This document shows positions 16,015 through 25,018 of a stretch of 64,000 nt of DNA, one piece after another (within the stretch, counting starts at the first letter, position 1; every line of letters begins with the position of its first letter). Below the pieces are notes generated by a model. The model was given only the letters and a program-made list of their open reading frames with translations, was not told the origin of the DNA and did not search any database. Source of the DNA: Sphingomonas natans (GTDB lineage: Bacteria; Pseudomonadota; Alphaproteobacteria; Sphingomonadales; Sphingomonadaceae). The translations under genes were made by a program, and so were the position numbers. The stretch covers positions 248,001-312,000 of the forward strand of contig NZ_JAUOTP010000004.1 of the NCBI RefSeq assembly GCF_030546695.1. The letters run 5' to 3'.

Positions 16015-16875
16015 TCAGCTCGGCGGATTGCCCGCCTTCTGGCTCGCCAATTCCTTGCGGAAGCCGCTTTCGGCTCCCTCGACGGCCCGCCCCAGCTCGC
16101 CGGGATCGACGAACGCATCCGCCTTGCCGGCCGCGAGCGCCGCGCGCTTGGCGTTCAGCCCGAAGCCCTCGGCATGGAAATTGAGGAAGATGTCGGCGCG
16201 CACGCGGCGCAGCCTGGCGAAGGTCGCTTCGAAATCGGCGGCGGCGTTCGGGTAATCGGGATTGCCGACGAGCTTCTGCCCCGCGACCGAGAGGCTGGAG
16301 GCGAAGATCACGCGCTTGCCAGCGACATTCGTCAGCCAGCTCGTCGCGCCCTTGGTATGGCCGGGGGTCAGCAGAGCGGTTAGCGTGATCGGGCCGAGCG
16401 TGATCCGCTCGCCGTCGCGGATCAGGCGATCGACCTTCACGGACGGAAAATCGCTGATGTCGGTACGGCCGATCGTGCGGCCCGCTTCCAGATCGGGGCG
16501 GTCGCCGGCGCTGGCGAGCAGCTTGGCGCCGGTCAGCCGCTTGAGTTCGGCCAATCCGCCCGCATGATCGGCATGGCTGTGGTTGATCAGGATGATGCGG
16601 ACGTCGCTCAGGCGGAAGCCGAGCGCGCGGATGTTCGCGGCGATCAGCGGCGCGCTCTCGGGCAGCGCGCCATCGATCAGGACATGCCCCTTCGGCCCGG
16701 TCAGCAGATAGGCCGAGAGGCCGGCCGTGCCGACATAATAGAGATCGCCCCGGATCCGGAACGGCGTGGCGGGCCGGTTCCAGGCGATGCGCGTCTCGGC
16801 CGATTGCGCCAGCGCGGGGGCGAGCGGGGTGGCGAGCGTGAGGAGGAAAGCGGCGAGCAAGCGGAAGCGGGTCAT
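16015..16875 (-). CDS. Metallo-beta-lactamase-fold hydrolase, subclass B3-like
   Basis: Exported 286-residue protein with a signal peptide ending near ALAQS (residues 1-23). Zinc ligands are laid out as in subclass B3 beta-lactamases: H99-S-H101-A-D103-H104 in NHSHADHAGG, H173 in TPGHTKGATSW, and H234 in NFHAEGF. The cysteine ligand of subclasses B1 and B2 is absent, and FASSLSV carries serine at the corresponding place. The mature region RIRGDLYYVGTAGLSAYLL also resembles B3 enzymes. A beta-lactamase role is therefore plausible, but the fold covers many hydrolases and activity on carbapenems is not shown. No mobile element is nearby, suggesting a chromosomal resident gene. Confidence 0.82.
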   Translation of the reverse strand: MTRFRLLAAFLLTLATPLAPALAQSAETRIAWNRPATPFRIRGDLYYVGTAGLSAYLLTGPKGHVLIDGALPESAPLIAANIRALGFRLSDVRIILINHSHADHAGGLAELKRLTGAKLLASAGDRPDLEAGRTIGRTDISDFPSVKVDRLIRDGERITLGPITLTALLTPGHTKGATSWLTNVAGKRVIFASSLSVAGQKLVGNPDYPNAAADFEATFARLRRVRADIFLNFHAEGFGLNAKRAALAAGKADAFVDPGELGRAVEGAESGFRKELASQKAGNPPS

Positions 16876-16924
16876 GAGGTAGTTGCTAGCCAGCGGACTT
16901 CTTCCTCACAATCCGTTCTGTGGT

Positions 16925-18460
16925 TCACAGCGGCTGGGTGAACAGCGCGTAGAGGCTCTTCACGCCGATGAAATAATTGCCGATCCGCAGATTCTCGTTC
17001 GCGGCATGCTGGTTGTTGTCGTTGTTGACGAGCGGGACGAGCAGGATCGGTGCCTTCACGCCATCGACCAGCGGCCGGGTCGGAACGCTGCCGCCCATGA
17101 TCGGGATACGCACCGGCTCGGCCTGCCACGCGCCGACAAAGGCCCGGCGCGCCCAGCCGCCGACCGCGGCATCGAGCGGGGTCTGCAGCGCCTGGCCCTG
17201 CCCCTCGCCGCCCTCGAGTGTGGCCAGTTTGGCGTATGCGGCGCGCTCGGCGTCGGTCGGCGGGCCCTTTGTCAGATGATAGCCCTGATCCTCGACCCAT
17301 TTGCGCACCAAGGCGATCTGGCGCGGCGCGGGCGTGCCGGGCACGGTGCGCGCATCGAAGGTGGCGATGGCGAAGGCGGGAATGATCGTTCGCGAGGCTT
17401 CGGGCGAGCCCGCCTTCATCGAAGTGATGTTGAGCGAGGGATATGCCAGCGCGCCTTGATAGCTGTCGCCGACCTTTTCGTTGGTCTTGATGCCGAGCCG
17501 CTTGCGCAAAGCGACCTCGTCGTCCGGCACCGCCGCGCGCGCCGCCTTCGCGGCGGGATCGAGCGCGACGCCCTCGTAGAAGCCGGGAATGAGCACGCGC
17601 CCGTCAGCGTCCTTCATCGTCGCGAGCAGCTGGGCGAGGGAGAAAGCCGGATTGGCGGCGTAATTGCCGTAATGGCCGCTGTGCAGCTCGCTGCGCGCGC
17701 CCCATACCGTCAGCGAGAAGCCGCCGCCGCCGCGATGGCCGAATACCAAGGTCGGCTTGTTGCTCTCGTGCATCGGCCCGTCGAGCATCACCACCGCATC
17801 CGCCTTCAGCAGGGCGGCGTTCTGGTCGACGACGTCCTTCAGCGTCGGCGGGCCGCCTTCCTCATGGCTGTCGATCAGGATCTTGATCTGGATCGCGGGC
17901 AGCTTCCCCGCCGCCTTCAGCGCGTCCATCGCCGCCATCAGCATCAGGATCGGCGCCTTGTCGTCGGCGGCCGAGCGCGCGAACAGCCGCCATTCGGGAT
18001 CGGGTACGCCTTTGGTCAGGTCTTCGATCGGCAGCGTCTCCCATGTGCCGTCGGCGCGCTTGCGTTTGAGCGTGGGCACGAACGGCCCCGGCTGGTCCCA
18101 TTCGGCGGGGTTCACCGCCTGACCGTCCATATGCGCGTAGAAGAGCACCGTCTTGACGCCCTTCGCCGGCGCCGGGCCGGCCGCATAGACCATCGGCGTC
18201 TCGCCATCGGCGAGCTGCCGCGCGGTGAAGCCGTGGCGCTTGAACGCGGCCTCCACCCAATCGGCATTGCGCCGCATATCGGCGGTCGAGGTGCGCAGCA
18301 CGTTGGGCAATTTCACCGCCTCGACAAGCTCGGGCAAGGTCGCGCGCGCGGCGGCGGTGATCGCCTTGTCGTCGGCCGGGGTCAGCGCGCGCGCGGGCGA
18401 AGCGGCCAGCAGCAGGCTCGCGCACACGGATGCGGCGGTCGAAAAGCGGATCAGTCGCAT
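16925..18460 (-). CDS. M20-family metallopeptidase, exported
   Basis: A 511-residue dizinc peptidase with a signal peptide (MRLIRFSTAASVCASLLLAA, cleavage near ARA). M20 metal-site blocks are present: FYAHMDGQAVNP, then RSAADDKAPILMLM, then the general-base region DSHEEGGPPTL. GARSELHSGHYGN belongs to the dimerization lid domain and PTRPLVDGV lies near the C-terminus. It probably acts in the periplasm on small peptides or acylated amino acids; the exact substrate is unknown. ATG 18460 is preferred to the longer open frame because the signal peptide begins there. Confidence 0.88.
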   Translation of the reverse strand: MRLIRFSTAASVCASLLLAASPARALTPADDKAITAAARATLPELVEAVKLPNVLRTSTADMRRNADWVEAAFKRHGFTARQLADGETPMVYAAGPAPAKGVKTVLFYAHMDGQAVNPAEWDQPGPFVPTLKRKRADGTWETLPIEDLTKGVPDPEWRLFARSAADDKAPILMLMAAMDALKAAGKLPAIQIKILIDSHEEGGPPTLKDVVDQNAALLKADAVVMLDGPMHESNKPTLVFGHRGGGGFSLTVWGARSELHSGHYGNYAANPAFSLAQLLATMKDADGRVLIPGFYEGVALDPAAKAARAAVPDDEVALRKRLGIKTNEKVGDSYQGALAYPSLNITSMKAGSPEASRTIIPAFAIATFDARTVPGTPAPRQIALVRKWVEDQGYHLTKGPPTDAERAAYAKLATLEGGEGQGQALQTPLDAAVGGWARRAFVGAWQAEPVRIPIMGGSVPTRPLVDGVKAPILLVPLVNNDNNQHAANENLRIGNYFIGVKSLYALFTQPL

Positions 18461-18504
18461 GATATTCCCCGTCGGGCAGCGCGAGGACCGCGCCCGCGGG
18501 TAGA

Positions 18505-19026
18505 TTAGGGGCTTTCGGGCACAGGTCCAGCGATGACGGGCGACGGCATCGCGTCGCTCTCGTCCGAGTGCAGCATCAGCTCCAGCGCCGAGAGGAATGG
18601 GCGCTGGCTCGCCAGCATCATCTCCTCGGCTCGGTCCAAGGCGAACCAGCGCGCCTCGCCCACTTCCGGCGCGGTGATGATCTTGCCCGATCGCGGTGGC
18701 CATTCGATCGTGATCTCGTTGCTGACGAGATCGGCGACATCCCAGTCGCGTTCGGCGGCGAACGCCTCGACGCGCTTCCCGCCCGCCTGCCGGACCGTGC
18801 AGAGCGATCGCGGCCTATCGGTCAGCAACAGCCCCAATTCCTCGTGAAGCTCGCGCACGGCGGTCTCGATCGCTTCCTCGCCCGGCTCGATCGCGCCCTT
18901 CGGAATCTGCCAGGCGCCCTCGTTGCGACGGCGCCAATAAGGCCCGCCCGGCAGGACGAGCAGAACCTCCACGCCCGCCGGACGGCGACGATACAGAAGG
19001 ACGCCCGCACTGCGGGGATGGGTCAT
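18505..19026 (-). CDS. Nudix hydrolase
   Basis: A 173-residue protein of the type that cleaves a nucleoside diphosphate linked to another moiety. The Nudix box is intact: GAIEPGEEAIETAVRELHEE followed by LGL, at about residues 43-65. It is preceded by AWQIPK, as in diadenosine polyphosphate and RNA 5'-pyrophosphate-type members. The SAGVLLYRR start and EARWFALDRAEEMM end resemble the group of Nudix proteins active on diadenosine polyphosphates. The specific substrate is not determinable. It is divergent from the DUF1810 gene. Confidence 0.86.
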   Translation of the reverse strand: MTHPRSAGVLLYRRRPAGVEVLLVLPGGPYWRRRNEGAWQIPKGAIEPGEEAIETAVRELHEELGLLLTDRPRSLCTVRQAGGKRVEAFAAERDWDVADLVSNEITIEWPPRSGKIITAPEVGEARWFALDRAEEMMLASQRPFLSALELMLHSDESDAMPSPVIAGPVPESP

Positions 19027-19116
19027 GCGGTCGCTCCCTGTTCCTCGCCCGCACGTCCAACGCCGAAATGGGGATGTGTGTCCGCAACCTCACGCTTTGT
19101 GCGGTGTTTGCAAACA

Positions 19117-19560
19117 ATGGCGTCTTCCGGCTTCGATCTCGATCGCTTCGTCACCGCACAGCAGGACAGCTATGCCGCGGCCCTGACCGAATTGAAGGCG
19201 GGCCGGAAGCGGAGCCACTGGATGTGGTTCGTCTTCCCGCAGATCGCCGGGCTCGGCCACAGTGCGATGTCGCGCCATTATGCGATCGGCTCGCTCGCCG
19301 AGGCGCGCGCCTATCTCGCGCATCCCATTCTCGGCGCGCGGCTGATCGAATGTCTCGCCGCGCTCGAGGCGGGAAAGCAGGACGATATGGTCGCCATCTT
19401 CGGCGCGATCGATGCGACGAAGCTGCGCTCCTCGCTGACGTTGTTCGGCCGCGCCGCACCCGAAATGCGCGTCTTCCAACGCGCGCTCGACCGTTGGTTC
19501 GGCGGCACCGCCGATGCGATGACGCTCGCCATAATCGAGGAAGTTCGCGAAATTCCTTAG
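19117..19560 (+). CDS. DUF1810 family protein
   Basis: A 147-residue protein with the DUF1810 signature: LDRFVTAQQDSYAAALTELK, RKRSHWMWFVFPQIAGLG, MSRHYAIGSLAEARAYLAHP, and TLFGRAAPE near the end. No signal peptide or membrane segment is seen. The family is widespread in bacteria and its members have no established reaction that I can assign here. ATG 19117 is the natural family start, although the frame is open upstream. Confidence 0.88.
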   Translation: MASSGFDLDRFVTAQQDSYAAALTELKAGRKRSHWMWFVFPQIAGLGHSAMSRHYAIGSLAEARAYLAHPILGARLIECLAALEAGKQDDMVAIFGAIDATKLRSSLTLFGRAAPEMRVFQRALDRWFGGTADAMTLAIIEEVREIP

Positions 19561-19615
19561 TCGTTTGCGATGCCTTCACCATATCCTGTAGGAATTGCGC
19601 AACCGGGATCATCCG

Positions 19616-20131
19616 ATGATCGCGGAGGGGGACAGAGCCGTGCCGTTTCTGGCTAAACTCGATCTGGACGCGGGCAGCGACGCACGGCGATCGCGTCGTT
19701 TCCTGGCGAATCGTCTCGACGGAATGCTGGTCGGCAAGGACCGCCGCTTCGACATCATCATCCACAATATCTCCGAGACCGGCTTCCTCGCCGAATTCTC
19801 GTCCGAGCTGCGCCCCGGCGATACGGTGCGGCTGCAGCTGGCGCGGATCGGCTTCGTCGACGCGCGCGTCGTCCGCAAGCGCGGGCTCGGCCATGGCTGC
19901 CAGTTCCTGACCCCCGTGCCCGCCGACATCGTCCAGGAGACGATCGCCGCAAGCCTGAGCTTCGCCGAGACCGCGAGCAGAAGCGAACCGCTTACGCCCG
20001 AGGAAGCCGAAAAGCAGGGCTATCGCCGGCGCGCGAAGCGCGAGCGGCTCGGCGCGCTGATCCTCCTCGCCTGTACCCTGCTGGCGGTCGTCATCCTCGC
20101 CGCCGCGCTGATCCGCATCCTGACAGCCTGA
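19616..20131 (+). CDS. PilZ domain protein with C-terminal membrane anchor
   Basis: About 171 residues. The N-terminal half is a PilZ domain: the arginine cluster ARRSRRF gives the RxxxR-type c-di-GMP contact, and HNISETGFLAEF provides the NxSxxG motif. A single hydrophobic helix near the C-terminus (LGALILLACTLLAVVILAAA) would anchor it in the inner membrane. It is a likely c-di-GMP effector, in keeping with GGDEF and EAL proteins elsewhere in the window. The start is uncertain: ATG 19616 is given, but GTG 19640 has the better purine-rich site (GGAGGGGG) upstream. Confidence 0.82.
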   Translation: MIAEGDRAVPFLAKLDLDAGSDARRSRRFLANRLDGMLVGKDRRFDIIIHNISETGFLAEFSSELRPGDTVRLQLARIGFVDARVVRKRGLGHGCQFLTPVPADIVQETIAASLSFAETASRSEPLTPEEAEKQGYRRRAKRERLGALILLACTLLAVVILAAALIRILTA

Positions 20132-20181
20132 TCCTTCCGCCGCGCCGTGCGTTCGTGGCGGAGGCGAACAGGAGACGGCCC

Positions 20182-20367
20182 ATGAACCCGATCGCGCAAC
20201 CCATCGAAGGATCGCATCCGCCCAAGGAGGACGTGCCGGCGACGCCGGCGACGTCCGCCAATGCCGGCGAAGGCAAAGGCGAGCCCGAAGGCGGACCGGA
20301 ACTGAGCGAAGAGGAAGAAGCGCGCGCGGGCGCGATCGTCCGCGCGGAAACTACTTCTTCCGGGTGA
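20182..20367 (+). CDS. Small acidic Pro/Glu-rich hypothetical protein
   Basis: A 61-residue product from ATG 20182 with GGAGACGGCCC upstream as ribosome-binding site. The composition is low-complexity: prolines, alanines and a run of glutamates (SEEEEARAG), with no hydrophobic core, so probably intrinsically disordered. Its 3' end overlaps the sspB 3' end by 17 bases on the opposite strand. No domain is recognisable, and it could be spurious. Confidence 0.45.
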   Translation: MNPIAQPIEGSHPPKEDVPATPATSANAGEGKGEPEGGPELSEEEEARAGAIVRAETTSSG

Positions 20368-20830
20368 AATCCACCGAGACGACGTTCGAGCCATCTTCGA
20401 CCGGGCGCGCGACGACCGGATCATTCTCGGCGACCGCAATCTCTTCCGGCTGCTGATCGTCGGCCTGCGCCGAGAAGTGCAGCGCGAAATCGACCGCCGG
20501 ATCGTGGAAGGCGGTGATCGCGGCGAACGGGATCGAAAGCTTGGAGCCGACCTGGTTGAAGGACAGGCCGATCTCGAAGCCGCTCTTCGTGACGTGCAGA
20601 TCCCAGAAGCGGTTCTGGACGACGATCGTCATCTCGTCGGGATAACGCTCGGTCAGGTGGCGCGGGATATCGACGCCGGGCGCGCCGGTCTTGAAGGTGA
20701 TGTAGAAATGGTGGTTGCCGGGCAGGCCGGTCTGCTCGACCTGCCCCAGCACCCGGCCGACGACCGCGCGCAGCGCGTCCTGCACGATCTCGTCGTAGGG
20801 AATCAGGCTGTCTTGCGGAGTCTCGCTCAT
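20351..20830 (-). CDS. sspB: ClpXP adaptor SspB (alphaproteobacterial type)
   Basis: Stringent-starvation-type adaptor that delivers ssrA-tagged and other substrates to the ClpXP protease. The 159-residue protein has the substrate-binding domain: IPYDEIVQDALRAVVGRVL, GNHHFYITFKTGAPGVDIP, RYPDEMTIVVQNRFWDL, and FNQVGSKLSIPFAAITAFHDP. A flexible acidic linker and a short basic C-terminal end (VDFTRKK) that contacts ClpX follow. It is divergent from hisB. Confidence 0.92.
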   Translation of the reverse strand: MSETPQDSLIPYDEIVQDALRAVVGRVLGQVEQTGLPGNHHFYITFKTGAPGVDIPRHLTERYPDEMTIVVQNRFWDLHVTKSGFEIGLSFNQVGSKLSIPFAAITAFHDPAVDFALHFSAQADDQQPEEIAVAENDPVVARPVEDGSNVVSVDFTRKK

Positions 20831-20917
20831 CGGCCCTCACCTGAACGCGGGGGCTGATCCGGTCAAGACGCGAGAGGCGGATTGCCCGATGCGCGCTCCC
20901 CGTCTAGTCGGCTGCGC

Positions 20918-21514
20918 ATGCGCAGCGCCACCATCAGCCGCAAGACCGCGGAGACCGCGATCGAGGTCGTCGTCAACCTCGACGGCACCGGCACCTATAC
21001 GATCGCCACGGGGATCGGCTTCCTCGATCACATGATCGAGCAGCTCTCGCGCCATTCGCTGATCGATATCGTGCTGAAGGTCGACGGCGATCTCCATATC
21101 GACCAGCACCACACGACCGAGGACAGCGCGCTCGCTCTGGGCCAGGCGGTGGCGAAGGCGCTCGGCGACCGGCGCGGCATCACCCGCTATGGTCTGTGCT
21201 ACGCGCCGATGGACGAGACGCTTTCGCGCGCCGCGATCGACATTTCGGGGCGCCCGTTCCTCGCCTGGCGATCCGGCTTCACGCAGGAGAAGCTGGGCGA
21301 GCTGGATACCGAGCTGGTCGAGCACTGGTTCCAGAGCTTCACCGGCGAAGTGGGCATGACGCTGCACCTCGAGACGCTCTACGGCCGGAACAACCACCAT
21401 ATCTGCGAGAGCCTGTTCAAGGCGACCGCCCGCGCCTTGCGGCAGGCGGTGGAGATCGATCCGCGCAAGGCCGACCAGATCCCCTCGACCAAGGGCACCC
21501 TTGGTGGCCTCTAG
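20918..21514 (+). CDS. hisB: Imidazoleglycerol-phosphate dehydratase
   Basis: Dehydrates imidazole glycerol phosphate in histidine synthesis. The 198-residue monofunctional enzyme has the manganese motifs [14 protein letters not shown] and [14 protein letters not shown], and the C-terminal mirror motif [22 protein letters not shown] 20918 gives the canonical N-terminus [17 protein letters not shown]. It is the first gene of a compact hisB-hisH-hisA-hisF run; the hisH start lies inside its last codons. Confidence 0.95.
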   Translation: MRSATISRKTAETAIEVVVNLDGTGTYTIATGIGFLDHMIEQLSRHSLIDIVLKVDGDLHIDQHHTTEDSALALGQAVAKALGDRRGITRYGLCYAPMDETLSRAAIDISGRPFLAWRSGFTQEKLGELDTELVEHWFQSFTGEVGMTLHLETLYGRNNHHICESLFKATARALRQAVEIDPRKADQIPSTKGTLGGL

Positions 21515-22142
21515 GGGGGCGGCCTCCGACCGCCTCGCGCTGATCGATTATGGCGCGGGCAATCTCCACTCGGTGGAGAATGCGCTGCGCGCCGCCGGCG
21601 CGGGCAACATCCTCGTCACCGCCGATCCTGCGGTCGCCGCGGCCGCCGACCGGATCGTGCTGCCCGGCGTCGGCGCCTTCGCCAATTGCATGGGCGCGCT
21701 CTCGGCGATTCCCGGCATGGTCGAGGCGCTGGACGAGGCGGTGATCCGCAACGCCCGCCCCTTTCTCGGCATCTGCGTCGGCATGCAATTGATGGCGACC
21801 GCGGGCGAGGAATTCGGCCGGCACGAGGGGCTCGGCTGGATCCCCGGCACCGTCGCCAAGATGGACTCGCCCAACGAGAGCATCCGCATCCCGCACATGG
21901 GCTGGAACGACGTCCGGATCGAGCGCGACCATCCGCTGATCGAGAGCGGGGAGGCCTATTTCCTCCACAGCTTCGCCTTCCACACCGACGATCCCGCCGA
22001 TCTGCTGGCGACGACCGAGCATGGCGGGGCGATCACCGCCGCGGTCGGCCGCGCGAACATGCTGGGCGTCCAGTTCCACCCCGAGAAGAGCCAGGCCTAT
22101 GGGCTGGGCTTCCTCGCCCGCTTCCTGGAGTGGCAGCCTTGA
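21504..22142 (+). CDS. hisH: Imidazole glycerol phosphate synthase, glutaminase subunit
   Basis: Class I glutamine amidotransferase that supplies ammonia to HisF. The 212-residue protein has [11 protein letters not shown], the nucleophile motif [11 protein letters not shown], and the His-Glu pair in [13 protein letters not shown] 21504 is given as start, overlapping the last 11 bases of hisB; TTG 21501 is the only nearby alternative. Its stop overlaps the hisA TTG start. Confidence 0.94.
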   Translation: MASRGAASDRLALIDYGAGNLHSVENALRAAGAGNILVTADPAVAAAADRIVLPGVGAFANCMGALSAIPGMVEALDEAVIRNARPFLGICVGMQLMATAGEEFGRHEGLGWIPGTVAKMDSPNESIRIPHMGWNDVRIERDHPLIESGEAYFLHSFAFHTDDPADLLATTEHGGAITAAVGRANMLGVQFHPEKSQAYGLGFLARFLEWQP

Positions 22143-22876
22143 GCATCATCGTCTTTCCCGCCATCGACCTGAAGGGCGGCAATGTCGTGCGCCTCGCCGA
22201 AGGCGATATGGATCGCGCGACCATCTATGGCGACGATCCGGCCGCGCAGGCTTTGCTCTTCGCGGAGGCCGGGGCCGACCATCTCCACGTCGTCGATCTC
22301 GACGGGGCGTTTGCGGGCGAGTCGGTCAACGGCGCGGCGGTGCGCGCGATCGTCGCCGCCTTCCCCGGCCGGGTGCAATTGGGCGGCGGCATCCGCACGC
22401 GCGCCGCGATCGACGGCTGGCTGGAGCTCGGCGTCGCACGGATCGTGATCGGCACGGCGGCGCTGGAGGATCCCGAGCTCGTTCGTGAGGCGGCGCGCGA
22501 CCTCCCCGGCCGCATCGTCGTCGCGGTCGACGCGCGCGACGGGATGGTCGCGACGCGCGGCTGGGCCGAAGTCTCGGAATTGACCGCCGCCGATCTGGCC
22601 AACCGCTTCGTCGATGTCGGCGTCGCGGCCCTGCTGTTCACCGATGTCGGGCGCGACGGGATGCTGAAGGGCTGCAACACGCGCGCGACCGTGGCGCTGG
22701 CGCGCAAGACGGCGATGCCCGTAATCGCCAGCGGCGGGGTCGCGGGTCTCGTCGACATCGTCGATCTGGCGCGCAGCGCATCGGAGGGAATCGAGGGCGT
22801 CATCACCGGGCGCGCGCTGTACGATGGGCGGCTCGATCTCGCCGACGCCTTGCGCGTGGCGCGGGGCGGACGGTGA
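22139..22876 (+). CDS. hisA: ProFAR isomerase
   Basis: Isomerase of the histidine pathway with a half-barrel duplicated TIM fold, 245 residues. It starts (TTG) as [19 protein letters not shown], and has the catalytic aspartates in FPAIDLKGG and [23 protein letters not shown] and [12 protein letters not shown] are the phosphate loops. The TTG start at 22139 overlaps the hisH stop in a TTGA quartet. No ATG in frame would preserve the conserved N-terminal strand. Confidence 0.95.
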   Translation: MSIIVFPAIDLKGGNVVRLAEGDMDRATIYGDDPAAQALLFAEAGADHLHVVDLDGAFAGESVNGAAVRAIVAAFPGRVQLGGGIRTRAAIDGWLELGVARIVIGTAALEDPELVREAARDLPGRIVVAVDARDGMVATRGWAEVSELTAADLANRFVDVGVAALLFTDVGRDGMLKGCNTRATVALARKTAMPVIASGGVAGLVDIVDLARSASEGIEGVITGRALYDGRLDLADALRVARGGR

Positions 22877-23031
22877 AAAAGGGGTTCACGCAGAGACGCG
22901 GAGACGCAGAGGCGTTGCGCCCGGCGCGCGGCGCCAGTTTCCTGTCGCGGCCGATGATGATGGGCCTGACGGCCGAACCATGCACGTCCATCTCTGCGGC
23001 TCTGCGGCTCTGCGCGAGACCCTTCTTTTTC
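22877..23031. repeat. Inverted repeat element E between hisA and hisF
   Basis: Left arm begins AAAAAGGGGTTCACGCAGAG at 22877 and continues with GACGCGGAGACGCAGAG. The right arm (22992-23031) ends with CTCTGCGCGAGACCCTTCTT plus a T-run. They are imperfect inverted copies built on repeated AGACGCAG units. The short open frame across the element is not a believable gene. It separates two his genes that are otherwise tightly packed. Confidence 0.8.
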
Positions 23032-23051
23032 TCCGTTCCAGAAGCGGCGCG

Positions 23052-23822
23052 ATGACCGTCCGCGTTCGCGTCATCCCCTGCCTCGACGTCGCCGGCGGGC
23101 GCGTGGTCAAGGGCGTGCAGTTCCTCGACCTCGCTGATGCTGGCGATCCGGTCGAGCAGGCCAAGGTCTATGACGCGGCCGGCGCGGACGAGCTCTGCTT
23201 TCTCGACATCACCGCGACGCACGAGGATCGGGGCACGATCCTCGACGTCGTCGCGCGGACCGCGGCGGTCTGCTTCATGCCGCTGACCGTGGGCGGCGGG
23301 GTCCGCACCGTGGAGGATGCGCGCGCTCTGCTGCTGGCGGGCGCCGACAAGGTGGCGATCAACAGCGCGGCGGTCGCGCGGCCCGAGCTCGCCGCGGAGC
23401 TGGCCGATCGCTTCGGCGCGCAATGTGTGGTCGGTGCGGTCGATGCCAAGGCGGTCGGCCGCGGGCGCTGGGAGATCTTCACGCATGGCGGCCGGCGCGA
23501 GACGGGGATCGACGCGATCGAACATGCCGTGCGGCTGGCGTCGCTCGGCGCGGGCGAACTGCTCGTCACCTCGATGGACCGCGACGGCACCAAGGGCGGC
23601 TACGATCTGGCGCTGACCCGCGCGATCACGCAGGCGGTGTCGGTGCCGGTCATCGCCAGCGGCGGGGTGGGCACGCTCGAGGATCTGGTCGCGGGCGTCA
23701 CCGACGGCCATGCGAGCGCGGTCCTCGCCGCCTCGATCTTCCATTTCGGCCAGCATACGGTGGCGGAGGCGCATGCGGCGCTCGCCGCGGCGGGTTTGCC
23801 CGTGCGGCGCCCTTTGGCATAG
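23052..23822 (+). CDS. hisF: Imidazole glycerol phosphate synthase, cyclase subunit
   Basis: Cyclase partner of HisH, 256 residues. Catalytic aspartates lie in [14 protein letters not shown] and [30 protein letters not shown] and [12 protein letters not shown] are the phosphate-binding loops. ATG 23052 gives the family N-terminus [12 protein letters not shown]. It lies 175 bases after hisA, across a repeat element. No hisE or hisI follows; an unrelated acyltransferase comes next. Confidence 0.95.
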   Translation: MTVRVRVIPCLDVAGGRVVKGVQFLDLADAGDPVEQAKVYDAAGADELCFLDITATHEDRGTILDVVARTAAVCFMPLTVGGGVRTVEDARALLLAGADKVAINSAAVARPELAAELADRFGAQCVVGAVDAKAVGRGRWEIFTHGGRRETGIDAIEHAVRLASLGAGELLVTSMDRDGTKGGYDLALTRAITQAVSVPVIASGGVGTLEDLVAGVTDGHASAVLAASIFHFGQHTVAEAHAALAAAGLPVRRPLA

Positions 23823-23908
23823 CCGCCCGGCACCCCGCTTCCGCTTTCGCATGCTTTGCGAAACGGGCATTTCAGCACCTATGCCGATGATGCGCAGCTA
23901 GGATCGCC

Positions 23909-24937
23909 ATGGGACGGCGTTTTGTCACACTGGATGCGATGCGCGGCGTGGCGGCGCTCTTCGTGGTCTATCGCCACTATAGCGAGATGTTCGGGCCGAT
24001 CAGGACGCAGTTCAGCTATCTGGCCGTGGATCTGTTTTTCCTGTTGAGCGGGTTTGTCCTGGCGCTGCGCTACGATGTCGCGGGGGCCGCACGAATGCCA
24101 TCGCGCGAGCCCCTGATACGCAGGGCGATCCGGCTTTACCCGCTCTATCTGTTGGGTATCGTTCTCAGCCTGGGACTGCTCGATTTCGACGAAATGCTCC
24201 CCTCCGATTTCCGCATAGCTGTCGTCACCGGCTTGATGATGCTCCCGTCCCCGACGGCCGGGAGTTCGCCATCCATCGTTCCGCTCATGCAATCCGGCTG
24301 GTCGCTCTTCTTCGAACTGTTCGTCGCGAACACGCTGTTCGCGATCATGCGCGGGCGGCTATCGACGCGCTGGCTGCTGGCGATCGTCGCCTGTGCCGGA
24401 CTGGCCCTGCTGACAGCCGATGCGATCCTCGGCTCTCTCGATATCGGCTCGACCTGGCCGACATTCGTAGGGGGTTTTCCGCGCACGCTTTTCCCATTCT
24501 TCACAGGCATGGCACTGCAGCGGCTCCATGAGAACGCGACGCGGCGGCGGTCGATACCCTCGTGGGTCATCGTCCTGATTCTGGTGCTGCTCCTGCTTCC
24601 GTCCATCCCGGGTCCGGTGGGACGCTTCTACGAGATCGCTTGCGTATTCGCGGCTTTCCCGGCGCTCGTTCACTTCGGAAGCTCCGCCTTCAAGAAGAGA
24701 CCCGCGATCGGCAGAGCGCTGGGCGACATGTCCTATGCGCTCTATGCGATCCATGTGCCGCTCGTCCTCTTCTTCGGGACGCTTGCACGGCGACAAGCGT
24801 GGCAGCCCGGAATCCCGCTCACGATCGTCCTGATCTCCCTGCTGGCCGCGCTCGCTCTCCTGGTAGTACGCGTTTACGATGAGCCTCTCAGAGCCTGGAT
24901 CAACCGCCGTCGGCATGATGCCGCAATCCACTCGTAG
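23909..24937 (+). CDS. Acyltransferase 3 family membrane protein
   Basis: Integral membrane O-acyltransferase-like protein of 342 residues with about ten hydrophobic segments. The N-terminal signature VTLDAMRGVAALFVVYRHYS holds the conserved arginine and histidine, and FSYLAVDLFFLLSGFVLALR follows. Members acylate cell-envelope polysaccharides or lipids. The start is supported by AGGA upstream. Codon use looks slightly less GC-biased than in the adjacent his genes, which may indicate later arrival, but the difference is modest. The substrate is unknown. Confidence 0.85.
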   Translation: MGRRFVTLDAMRGVAALFVVYRHYSEMFGPIRTQFSYLAVDLFFLLSGFVLALRYDVAGAARMPSREPLIRRAIRLYPLYLLGIVLSLGLLDFDEMLPSDFRIAVVTGLMMLPSPTAGSSPSIVPLMQSGWSLFFELFVANTLFAIMRGRLSTRWLLAIVACAGLALLTADAILGSLDIGSTWPTFVGGFPRTLFPFFTGMALQRLHENATRRRSIPSWVIVLILVLLLLPSIPGPVGRFYEIACVFAAFPALVHFGSSAFKKRPAIGRALGDMSYALYAIHVPLVLFFGTLARRQAWQPGIPLTIVLISLLAALALLVVRVYDEPLRAWINRRRHDAAIHS

Positions 24938-25018
24938 AACTGGCGCTGCTTTGCCGCTGGCGCTTGGGCGCTTGCCGAACGACACGGCCCGTTAACCTTT
25001 GGCGGTTAGGCGCGCGGG

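Noticed and set aside
22873-23055. 60-residue open frame between hisA and hisF
   Set aside because: Consists almost entirely of the inverted repeat; its FTQRRGDAE-type peptide is what the repeat sequence gives by chance.
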